A stretch of 5,639 nt of DNA from Chloroflexota bacterium (GCA_022574265.1 JACZSI010000117.1:1-5639); one strand, 5' to 3'. Positions 1 through 5,304 are shown, counted from the stretch's first letter. The notes: a model not told the origin generated them from the sequence alone. Program-made: numbers and translations.

Positions 1-204
1 GCCGCAGCACGCTCCGGCGCTCGGTGCGCTGAAGCTCGACGGCTCTGCGCCGCCGCCGACGCGCACGGGCGCGGCGATCATCGAGAGCACGCGTCCCGCG
101 GGCTGGCCGCAGGCCGGGCACTCCGCCATCTTGGCGGCGCTCATCGGCTGGAGCTTCTCGAAGCCCTCGTCGCACAGGCGGCAGTTGTATTCATAGAGCG
201 GCAT
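1..204 (-). CDS. FmdB-family zinc-ribbon protein, 3' end outside window
   Basis: Small zinc-ribbon protein of the FmdB (CxxC_CxxC_SSSS) family; 68 codons are visible and the frame is still open at the left edge. The start MPLYEYNCRLCDEGFE is the family hallmark: 'YEY.C..C...FE' near the N-terminus, then a second knuckle 'CPACG' at about residues 34-38, giving four zinc-ligand cysteines (C8, C11, C34, C37). After the ribbon comes a Gly/Ser/Ala-rich tail ending with 'ACCG' at the edge; members of the family often have low-complexity, Cys-containing tails. The ATG at 204 is preceded by a strong Shine-Dalgarno, GGAGG at 215-211, six bases upstream. It lies 53 bases after the transporter stop. A TAGAAT -10-like hexamer at 230-225 has no convincing -35, so read-through from upstream or a weak local promoter are both possible. 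FmdB was named as a putative regulator of formamidase expression, but the role of most members is unknown. Confidence 0.9.
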   Translation of the reverse strand, partial: MPLYEYNCRLCDEGFEKLQPMSAAKMAECPACGQPAGRVLSMIAAPVRVGGGAEPSSFSAPSAGACCG

Positions 205-257
205 CGGCTTCCTCCGTTGCGGGCATTCTACCACCCTCGCCCCTCGGATGCGGCGAC

Positions 258-1841
258 TCACGCCGTCTCCGAGGGCTGCGGGCGGGGCGCGAGGCGCCGC
301 TCGATGGAGACCAGCGCCGTCAGCGAGCTGGCGAAGGCGAGCAGCGCGCCGATCAGCATGATGCCGCGGAACGCGTCCACGAACGCCCAATCGATGGCGT
401 CCTCCACCGCCGCCGTGACGTCAGGTGCGAGCCCCGCCGGCGCCTGGGCGCCAGCGAGGTTGACGCGCTCGTCCTCGAGCTGCTCGACGACCGCTTGCGG
501 CACGCCGGCGTCGGCGAGGCGGTCGTCCAACGCGCCGCTGAAGAGCGCCAGCGCGATCATGCCGAACACGGCGAGCGCCAGTAGCGACGCCACGCGCGAG
601 ATCGCGTTGTTGATCCCCGATGCCAGCCCCGAGAGGTTCTGGTCCACGGTGCTCATGACCACGGTGACGAGCGGCGCCACGGTGATGGACATGCCGAGCC
701 CGAAAGCGACGACCGCCGGAAAGTACGTGGTCCAGTAGCTGCCACCAACGCCAGGCACCGCGAACAGCAGGAACCCGACGCCCGCGACGGCGGGCCCGAT
801 CACCAGCGGCAGCTTGGCACCGGTGCGCACGACGAGCCCGCCCATGTACCGGGACAGCACGCCGATGATGATGATCAGCGGCAGGAGCGCCGCCCCCGCG
901 GCCGTCGCCGAATACCCCTGCACGAGCACGAGATTGAGCGGCAGGAAGAAGAGCGCTCCGCCCAGACCCGCGTAGAGGAACAGCGTCAGTACGTTCGCCC
1001 CCGCGAAGCTCCGCTGCCGGAAGATGCCCAGCGGCATCATCGGCGAGTGCACGCGGCTCTCCGCGAACACGAACGCGGCCAACGCGACGACGCCCACCAC
1101 GAGCGAGGCGACCACGACCGGATCACTGAAGCCCCGGTTCCCCGACTCGATCAGGCCGTAGACCAGCCCGCCGAGCCCGACCGTCGCCAGCAGGCCGCCG
1201 AGCCAGTCGACGCGCCCGGCGGCGGGGTTGCCGCTCTCCGGCACGCGCGTCAACGCGACGACGACCACGATGACTGCTATCGGGATGTTGATGAAGAAGA
1301 CCCACCGCCACGAGAGCTCCTCAGCCAGGAACCCACCGAGGAGCGGGCCGGCCGCGGCCATGAGCCCACTGGCCCCCGACCAGGTCCCGATCGCCTTGCC
1401 ACGCTCCGCGTCCGTGAAGCAGGCGCCGATCAGCGCGAGGCTCCCGGGCACGAACAGCGCGCCCCCGATGCCCTGGAGCGCCCGCGCCGCGATGAGCTGC
1501 CCCACGTCCGGCGAGAACCCGGCCCAGACCGACGCCACGGCGAAGACCACGATGCCCACGACGAAGACGCGCCGCCGCCCGAAGCGGTCGCCGAGCGAGC
1601 CGCCGACCAGCAGCAGCGAGCCGAGGAACAGCGCGTACGCCACGACCACCCACTGGAGCTGCGTGAACGTCGCGCCGAGCTCCCGCTGCATGATGGGGAG
1701 CGCCACGTTCACGGCGGTGCCGTCGATGAACGCCATGCTCGAGCCGAGGATCGTCGCGAGGAGGATCCAGTTCTTCGAGTAGAGCCGGACGGCGCGGCCG
1801 TCGACGGGCCCCCATGAGCAGGACGCCGGGAATGCTGCCAT
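258..1841 (-). CDS. DHA2-family MFS multidrug-type exporter (EmrB/QacA-like)
   Basis: Major facilitator superfamily proton-driven exporter of the 14-helix DHA2 group, 527 residues, normal length for the family. TM1 (about residues 24-50) carries the DHA2 motif 'FIDGTAVNVALP' with Asp40. Motif A, 'GGSLGDRFGRRRVF', lies at 80-93 in the loop after TM2. TM5 has the antiporter motif C, 'GPLLGG', at 165-170, followed by 'SWRWVFFINIPI' at 177-188, typical of EmrB/QacA-type proteins. A hydrophilic segment at about 437-487 sits before the last helix, where family members have an extracytoplasmic loop. The ATG at 1841 is preceded by GGGAG at 1853-1849, seven bases away, and this Shine-Dalgarno overlaps the stop codon of the upstream regulator. 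The 11-base gap makes co-transcription with that regulator very likely. Substrate cannot be read from the sequence; drugs, metabolites or amino acids are all possible. No EmrA/HlyD adaptor is encoded in the window. Confidence 0.95.
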   Translation of the reverse strand: MAAFPASCSWGPVDGRAVRLYSKNWILLATILGSSMAFIDGTAVNVALPIMQRELGATFTQLQWVVVAYALFLGSLLLVGGSLGDRFGRRRVFVVGIVVFAVASVWAGFSPDVGQLIAARALQGIGGALFVPGSLALIGACFTDAERGKAIGTWSGASGLMAAAGPLLGGFLAEELSWRWVFFINIPIAVIVVVVALTRVPESGNPAAGRVDWLGGLLATVGLGGLVYGLIESGNRGFSDPVVVASLVVGVVALAAFVFAESRVHSPMMPLGIFRQRSFAGANVLTLFLYAGLGGALFFLPLNLVLVQGYSATAAGAALLPLIIIIGVLSRYMGGLVVRTGAKLPLVIGPAVAGVGFLLFAVPGVGGSYWTTYFPAVVAFGLGMSITVAPLVTVVMSTVDQNLSGLASGINNAISRVASLLALAVFGMIALALFSGALDDRLADAGVPQAVVEQLEDERVNLAGAQAPAGLAPDVTAAVEDAIDWAFVDAFRGIMLIGALLAFASSLTALVSIERRLAPRPQPSETA

Positions 1842-1852
1842 CGCTATGCTCC

Positions 1853-2605
1853 CTAGGCCTGGGGCTGGGCCTGAGCGCGGCCGGTGTGCCGCTCCTGGTC
1901 AGCATGGAAGCGGTAACCGACGTTCCAGACCGTGTCGATGAAGGTGTGCGTGGCGTCCTCGATCTTGGAGCGCAGCCGCCGCACGTGCACGTCGACCGTG
2001 CGCGTCCCGCCGAAGTAGTGGTAGCCCCACACCTGCTCGAGCAGCGCCTCGCGGTTGTACACCCGGCCGGGGTTGCCCGCCAAGAGCTTCAGCAGCTCGT
2101 ACTCCTTGAACGTCAGCAGCACGGGCCGGCCGGCCAGGTAGACGTCGTAGCGGTTCGTGTCGATGACGAGGTCGCCCGCGCGGATCACGCCCGGCGCGTC
2201 GGCCGGCTCGCGCGCGGCCTGGATCCGCCGGATGCGCAAGCTCAGCTCGCCGAGCCGCCACGGCACGACGATCACGTCTTTGGCGTGGATGCGCAGGTCC
2301 GGCGCCCCGAGGTGCTCCCACGAGATCGCGGCGATGGCCGGCAGCCGCCCGCCGCCCTCCCGCTTGCTCAAGCCCTCGATGCTCCCCCGCTCGGCCGAAG
2401 TGAGATCGAGGAGCCGGACGTCGGCCGGCGCATCGTCGGCGAGCGTATAGGCCACGCCCTCGGCCGCCAGACACCGCACGAGGTCGTCCGAGGGCCCGGC
2501 CGCCTCGCAGACCACCGAGACCGTGTACACGGGCTCACCGGCGCGCGGGCGCCCCGGCTCGTCGGCGAGCGAGGGGCCGTCGAAGGCGTCGGCGTCGGCT
2601 ACCAC
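1853..2605 (-). CDS. OmpR/PhoB-type winged-helix regulator with degenerate receiver domain
   Basis: DNA-binding regulator, about 250 residues from the proposed GTG. A receiver-like domain spans about residues 27-130 and a Trans_Reg_C winged helix about 143-235. The DNA-binding half is intact: 'LTFKEYELLKLLA' (164-176), recognition helix 'RTVDVHVRRLRSKIE' (202-216), wing 'VWNVGYRF' (226-233). The receiver is abnormal. The expected acidic pair after strand 1 is replaced by Cys33-Glu34, and the switch lysine before the conserved Pro is Val114 ('VIVVPW'), although an Asp in the phosphorylation position (Asp67, 'RLLDL') and Ser95 remain. That suggests an orphan, possibly phosphorylation-independent regulator, as in GlnR-like proteins; no histidine kinase is nearby. 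Start choice: the GTG at 2605 overlaps the cysM stop (GTGGTAG) and is preceded by GAGGGCAAGG. Strong codon bias begins at once after it. A GTG at 2530 (225 residues, opening right at the first strand) and an ATG at 2656 are alternatives. Confidence 0.85.
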   Translation of the reverse strand: MVADADAFDGPSLADEPGRPRAGEPVYTVSVVCEAAGPSDDLVRCLAAEGVAYTLADDAPADVRLLDLTSAERGSIEGLSKREGGGRLPAIAAISWEHLGAPDLRIHAKDVIVVPWRLGELSLRIRRIQAAREPADAPGVIRAGDLVIDTNRYDVYLAGRPVLLTFKEYELLKLLAGNPGRVYNREALLEQVWGYHYFGGTRTVDVHVRRLRSKIEDATHTFIDTVWNVGYRFHADQERHTGRAQAQPQA

Positions 2606-3534
2606 CAGACCTTGCCCTCGACCGACTCTCGCAGCTTGGCGTAGTCGCGCGTCCACAGCCCGGTGCTGAGGTACTTCCAGCCGCCGTCGGCGAACAGGCA
2701 GACGATGTTGGCCCGCTCGAGGCGCTCCGCCACGCGCAGCGCGGCCGCGAGCACGGCTCCGGACGAGACTCCGGCGAAGATGCCCTCGCGCTCGAGGAGA
2801 GCGGCCGTCATCCGGAAGCTCTCCTCGGAGCCCACCAAGGAGCGGGCGTCGAGCATCTTGAGGTCCAGGATGGGCGGCACGAAGCCGTCCTCGAGACTGC
2901 GCAGCCCCTGGATCAGGTCGTTCGGGTCGGGCGCGGCGGCGATGATCTCGATGGCCGGGTTGAACTCCTTGAGCCGCCGGCCCACGCCCATCAGCGTCCC
3001 GCCCGTGCCCAAGCCGGCGACGAAGTGCGTGATCTCCGGCAGGTCGCGGATGATCTCCGGAGCCGTCGTCTCGTAGTGCGCGAGCGGGTTGGCTTCGTTC
3101 CCGTATTGGTACAGCATGAGGTAGCCGTCGTCCTCGGCGGCCATCTTCTTGGCCACGACGATGGCGCCGTTCGAGCCCTCCTCCCCCGGAGAGAACACGA
3201 TCTCCGCGCCGTAGGCCTCGAGCAGCTGCACCCGCTCCGGGCTCACGCTCTCCGGCATCACGGCGACGAAGCGGTAGCCGAGCCGGCGCACGAGCATGGC
3301 CAGCGAGATGCCGGTGTTGCCGCTCGTCGGCTCAAGGACTGTCTTCCCGGGCGTCATGGTGCCGTCGTCAAGCGCCGACTGCACCATGGCCCGCGCGATG
3401 CGGTCCTTCACCGACCCGGTGGGGTTGTTCCCCTCGAGCTTGGCGAAGAGCCGGACGCCGGATCGAGGGCTGAAAGCGGGTAGCTCCACCAGCGGCGTGT
3501 TGCCGATGGCGTCCGTGATGTTGGCGCTACGCAT
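2599..3534 (-). CDS. cysM: Cysteine synthase, CysM type (likely O-phosphoserine / sulfur-carrier dependent)
   Basis: PLP-dependent beta-substituting enzyme making L-cysteine in the cytoplasm, 311 residues. Visible motifs: PLP lysine Lys43 in 'NNPTGSVKDR'; substrate loop 'PTSGNTG' (69-75); PLP-phosphate loop 'GLGTGGT' (174-180); 'GVSSGA' (255-260), which holds the Ser contacting the pyridine nitrogen. The C-terminal half resembles mycobacterial CysM as I recall it: 'LRSLEDGFVP' (211-220), where the Arg (here Arg212) selects O-phosphoserine, then 'DGGWKYLSTG' (283-292) and a short tail ending 'EGKVWW', matching the CysM C-terminal lid ('EGQLWA'-like). This favours O-phosphoserine plus a thiocarboxylated carrier protein over O-acetylserine plus sulfide. 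The neighbouring E1-like gene supports that. The ATG at 3534 has GGAG at 3543-3540, five bases upstream, and lies 19 bases after the E1-like stop, so the two are co-transcribed. Substrate choice is inferred by homology; general CysK/CysM activity is near certain. Confidence 0.95.
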   Translation of the reverse strand: MRSANITDAIGNTPLVELPAFSPRSGVRLFAKLEGNNPTGSVKDRIARAMVQSALDDGTMTPGKTVLEPTSGNTGISLAMLVRRLGYRFVAVMPESVSPERVQLLEAYGAEIVFSPGEEGSNGAIVVAKKMAAEDDGYLMLYQYGNEANPLAHYETTAPEIIRDLPEITHFVAGLGTGGTLMGVGRRLKEFNPAIEIIAAAPDPNDLIQGLRSLEDGFVPPILDLKMLDARSLVGSEESFRMTAALLEREGIFAGVSSGAVLAAALRVAERLERANIVCLFADGGWKYLSTGLWTRDYAKLRESVEGKVWW

Positions 3535-3553
3535 GTGTTCTCCGGCCGCGCGA

Positions 3554-4399
3554 TCAGTGTGCGGCGGCGACGCTCTCGCCGTCGAGCGCGGGGGCGAGTC
3601 CGCAGAACACCTCGTAGTCGATGAGCTCCGTCACCGTCGGGTTGTCGCCACAGAGCGGGCAAGCCGGGTCGCGGCGCGTCCTGACGGACCGGAACTCCAT
3701 CGTCAGGGCGTCGATCAGCAGCAGGCGGCCGACCAGCGGCTCGCCCATGTCCAAGATGACCTTCACCACCTCGGTCGCCTGGATGCTGCCGACGGTCCCC
3801 GTGAGCGCGCCGAGCACGCCGGCCTCGGCGCAGTTCGGCACCATGCCCGGCGGCGGCGGCTCGGGGAAGAGGCAGCGGTAGCAGCCGCGGCCGGGGAGGA
3901 ACGTCGTGACCTGGCCGTCGAAGATGAGGATGCTGCCGTCCACGAGCGGCTTGCCGCTCAGGTACGTCGCGTCGTTGACCAGGTAGCGCGTGGCGAAGTT
4001 GTCGGCCCCGTTCACGACCAGGTCGTACCCCGCGATGAGCTCCATCGCGTTCTCCGACGTGATGGCGACCTGGTGGGTGATCACGTCGACCTCGGGGTTG
4101 TAGCGCTTGAGGGTCTGCGCGGCCGAGAGCACCTTCGGCATGCCGACGGTTTCGGTGTTGTGGAGCACCTGGCGCTGGAGGTTGGAGAGCTCGACGACGT
4201 CGAAGTCGACGATGCCGATCGTCCCGACGCCGGCGAGCGCCAGGTAGAGCGCCGCCGGGCCACCGAGGCCGCCCGCGCCGATCACGAGCACCTTGGCGTC
4301 CATGAGCTTGCGCTGCCCCCGGCTGCCGATCTGCGGCATGATGATGTGTCTGCTGTACCGCTTCACCTGCTCGGGGGTGAGCTGTGGCGCCGTCGTCAT
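3554..4399 (-). CDS. moeB: ThiF/MoeB/HesA-family E1-like adenylyltransferase for a sulfur-carrier protein
   Basis: ATP-dependent enzyme that adenylates the C-terminal Gly-Gly of a ubiquitin-like sulfur carrier (MoaD, ThiS or CysO type), 281 residues. N-terminal 'RYSRHI' (14-19) supplies the family arginine. The nucleotide-binding core is 'VIGAGGLGG' (39-47) followed by 'DFDVVELSNLQRQ' (65-77) and 'GADNFATRYLVND' (131-143). Zinc ligands are two Cys pairs, C173/C176 ('GCYRC') and C247/C250 ('CPLCG'). Cys190 in 'NCAEAGVLG' sits where ThiF/MoeB have their conserved Cys. The protein stops about 15 residues after the usual 'IDYEVFCG' end of the domain, so it lacks the C-terminal rhodanese domain of MoeZ-type enzymes. 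The ATG at 4399 is chosen because homology starts there and AAGGAG (4411-4406) lies six bases upstream. Linkage to cysM (19 bases) points to a CysO-like partner, but service to molybdopterin or thiamine synthesis cannot be excluded, so the symbol denotes the family type. Confidence 0.93.
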   Translation of the reverse strand: MTTAPQLTPEQVKRYSRHIIMPQIGSRGQRKLMDAKVLVIGAGGLGGPAALYLALAGVGTIGIVDFDVVELSNLQRQVLHNTETVGMPKVLSAAQTLKRYNPEVDVITHQVAITSENAMELIAGYDLVVNGADNFATRYLVNDATYLSGKPLVDGSILIFDGQVTTFLPGRGCYRCLFPEPPPPGMVPNCAEAGVLGALTGTVGSIQATEVVKVILDMGEPLVGRLLLIDALTMEFRSVRTRRDPACPLCGDNPTVTELIDYEVFCGLAPALDGESVAAAH

Positions 4400-4589
4400 C
4401 CCTCGCTCCTTCCGTTCTCCGTTCTTGGGCCGTTCGCTGCCCGCCGTACGCGCAGCGCGGCATGGTCTCATGGATACGATGCGGGCCTCGTCCGGCACGG
4501 TACCGGGCTCGGCGTACGCGGGCGCGGGCCTGGGTGCCCTCGCCGCTACTCTAACCCAGCGCCCCGAAGGGGGAAAGACGCTCCGGCGC
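4400..4589. other. 190-base gap between Rrf2 gene and moeB-like gene
   Basis: I find no gene here. It is too short for a complete CysO/ThiS-like carrier plus spacing, and no reading frame ends in Gly-Gly as a carrier would. Reading on the minus strand there is a poor promoter-like pair: TTTCCC at 4576-4571 and TAGAGT at 4553-4548, with a 17-base spacer. It could give the moeB-cysM part some independent expression, but the match to consensus is weak. A tiny CCCC/GGGG stem around 4561-4572 has no U-run and is not a convincing terminator. An 8-base palindrome CGGTACCG lies at 4498-4505. The moeB-like gene may equally be read from the promoter upstream of the Rrf2 gene. Confidence 0.4.
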
Positions 4590-5039
4590 TCAGCTGCGCG
4601 CGCCCACGAGCTGGAGCTCGACGGCGTCGCGCGGCTGACGCTCCACGAGGTCCCGCACGGTGGTGGCGCGCAGCACGGCGTGCACGGCCTCTTCGACGTC
4701 GCGCCAGATGTCCCGCTGCGTACAGGAGGGGGACAGGACGCACTCGGAGGCGTCCTCGATACAGTCGAGGGGCGCACCGTGCCCCTCGAGCGTGGCGACG
4801 ACCTCGTCGAGGGTGATCTTCGCGGCGGAGCGGGCGAGGGCGTGGCCTCCCTGGGGGCCGCGGCGGCTGCGGATGAAGCCGAACTTGTTGAGCGTCGTGA
4901 GCACCTGGTCGAGGTACGGCTCGGGGATGGCCTCGCGGCTGGCGATCTCAGCGGTGCGGATGAGCCGCCCAGGCGTGGCGTACTGGGCTAGGTCCACCAG
5001 GGCCCGGACGCCGTAGTCCACCTTCATCGGGATGCGCAT
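4590..5039 (-). CDS. Rrf2-family transcriptional regulator, probable Fe-S or cysteine-responsive
   Basis: Rrf2-type winged helix-turn-helix repressor/activator, 149 residues, normal for the family (IscR, NsrR, CymR, RirA). The start 'MRIPMKVDYGVRALVDLA' is typical. The HTH region runs about 26-66, with 'AIPEPYLDQVLTTL' (37-50) matching the recognition-helix motif and 'RSRRGPQGGHALAR' (57-70) matching the Rrf2 wing 'S.RG..GGY.L'. The C-terminal half carries three cysteines, C93, C100 and C106, spaced C-x6-C-x5-C and followed by 'QRDIW'. IscR and NsrR use C-x5-C-x5-C to hold an Fe-S cluster, so cluster binding is plausible but not shown. The ATG at 5039 has a strong GGAGGT at 5051-5046, six bases upstream; a second ATG four codons on (MKVDYG) is a weaker choice. 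Being first in line ahead of moeB-like and cysM, it probably controls cysteine synthesis genes and its own promoter, as CymR-like or IscR-like proteins do. Confidence 0.93.
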   Translation of the reverse strand: MRIPMKVDYGVRALVDLAQYATPGRLIRTAEIASREAIPEPYLDQVLTTLNKFGFIRSRRGPQGGHALARSAAKITLDEVVATLEGHGAPLDCIEDASECVLSPSCTQRDIWRDVEEAVHAVLRATTVRDLVERQPRDAVELQLVGARS

Positions 5040-5073
5040 GGCCCCACCTCCGTACCTGCTGCGCGGCTTGGCT

Positions 5074-5100
5074 GCCTGCTCCATGATACGCCGAGCAGGC
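5074..5100. promoter_or_regulatory. Inverted repeat straddling the -10 box (candidate repressor site)
   Basis: Perfect eight-base inverted repeat GCCTGCTC and GAGCAGGC separated by 11 bases. The -10 hexamer (5088-5083) lies in the centre and the expected transcription start (about 5076) in the left arm. A protein bound here would block RNA polymerase. The arms differ from those of the repeat at 5116-5134, so two different proteins may act, or one repeat may be incidental. Confidence 0.5.
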
Positions 5101-5111
5101 GCCAAAGACAA
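5083..5111 (-). promoter_or_regulatory. Sigma-70-type promoter of the Rrf2 gene
   Basis: On the minus strand TTGTCT (5111-5106) and TATCAT (5088-5083) are separated by exactly 17 bases, matching the housekeeping consensus at 4 of 6 and 5 of 6 positions. Transcription would start near 5076 and leave a leader of about 37 bases carrying the Shine-Dalgarno at 5051-5046. It stands out as AT-richer than the surrounding DNA. Both flanks are occupied by inverted repeats (see the neighbouring entries), which supports a regulated promoter. Confidence 0.7.
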
Positions 5112-5115
5112 CGAA

Positions 5116-5134
5116 GTCTATCGAGAAGATAGAC
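5116..5134. promoter_or_regulatory. Inverted repeat just upstream of the -35 box (candidate Rrf2 operator)
   Basis: Perfect seven-base inverted repeat with a five-base centre: GTCTATC-GAGAA-GATAGAC. It is one of the few AT-rich patches in the region and ends four bases before the -35 hexamer. Its 19-base size suits a homodimeric winged-helix protein such as the adjacent Rrf2 regulator. It does not match the IscR or CymR consensus as I know them. The binding protein is inferred from position only. Confidence 0.6.
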
Positions 5135-5161
5135 ATTGCCAGGACTCGACGAGAGGGCAGT

Positions 5162-5178
5162 CGTGGGGCTCACCCACG
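5162..5178. repeat. Short inverted repeat CGTGGG / CCCACG
   Basis: Six-base perfect arms around a five-base loop in the intergenic region. There is no U-run beside it, so it is not a terminator by itself. It may be part of a larger regulatory region or chance in GC-rich DNA. Confidence 0.25.
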
Positions 5179-5193
5179 GGAGCCTCCAGACGC

Positions 5194-5209
5194 GTAACAC
5201 TGCGGTAAC
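5194..5209. promoter_or_regulatory. 11-base-period direct repeat GTAAC-n6-GTAAC (OmpR-family-like box)
   Basis: GTAAC occurs at 5194-5198 and 5205-5209, exactly 11 bases apart; on the minus strand it reads GTTAC-n6-GTTAC. Direct repeats with an 11-base period are the usual target layout of OmpR-family regulators (PhoB boxes; the actinobacterial GlnR box is gTnAC-n6-GaAAC). It lies about 83 bases upstream of the Rrf2 -35 box. The OmpR-type regulator encoded at 1853-2605 is a natural candidate to bind it. Only two half-sites are seen, so the call is tentative. Confidence 0.3.
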
Positions 5210-5232
5210 GCCGTCTAGCGCATCGTAGGGTG

Positions 5233-5264
5233 GTCCGGGAGTCGCGCGCCAAAACTCCCCGGAC
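5233..5264. terminator. Strong imperfect hairpin, first of a tandem pair
   Basis: Arms GTCCGGGAGT (5233-5242) and ACTCCCCGGAC (5254-5264) pair over ten bases with one bulged C, around an 11-base loop. There is no clear U-run on either strand. As the LuxR-type gene upstream ends at 5449, this hairpin and the next may end or stabilise that transcript. It could also be a structured RNA element. Confidence 0.4.
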
Positions 5265-5272
5265 TGACGACT

Positions 5273-5304
5273 GGACCCCGCCCTGCTCCCCCAGGGCGGG
5301 GTCC
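5273..5304. terminator. Perfect 13-bp GC-rich hairpin (probable terminator or RNA 3'-end structure)
   Basis: GGACCCCGCCCTG (5273-5285) pairs perfectly with CAGGGCGGGGTCC (5292-5304) around a six-base loop. This is the most stable structure visible in the window. The flank is TTGCTTGC on the plus strand and AGTCGTCAG on the minus strand, so a classical U-tract is missing. U-poor hairpin terminators are common in high-GC bacteria. Its place between the LuxR-type stop and the Rrf2 promoter fits an insulator between two minus-strand units. Confidence 0.55.

Noticed and set aside
1047..1817. Open frame on the plus strand opposite the transporter
   Set aside because: Its product is a low-complexity Arg/Glu/Asp/His-rich chain with no family motif; the transporter on the minus strand explains the DNA fully.
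1814..2644. Open frame on the plus strand opposite the OmpR-type regulator
   Set aside because: No domain is recognisable, and the minus-strand product has an intact winged-helix domain.
4400..4589. Possible small sulfur-carrier gene in the gap before the moeB-like gene
   Set aside because: No frame gives a ubiquitin-fold-like peptide or a Gly-Gly end with its own start and ribosome site.
4400..4777. 126-codon upstream extension of the moeB-like frame
   Set aside because: Homology begins at the ATG at 4399, which has a good Shine-Dalgarno; the extension runs antiparallel to no gene but overlaps the Rrf2 coding sequence in another frame and is Pro/Arg/Ser-rich without a domain.
3296..4816. 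Long open frame on the plus strand (506 codons)
   Set aside because: It lies antisense to cysM, the moeB-like gene and part of the Rrf2 gene, has a biased composition rich in Arg, Ala, Asp and His without any domain, and is explained by high GC content on the opposite strand of real genes.
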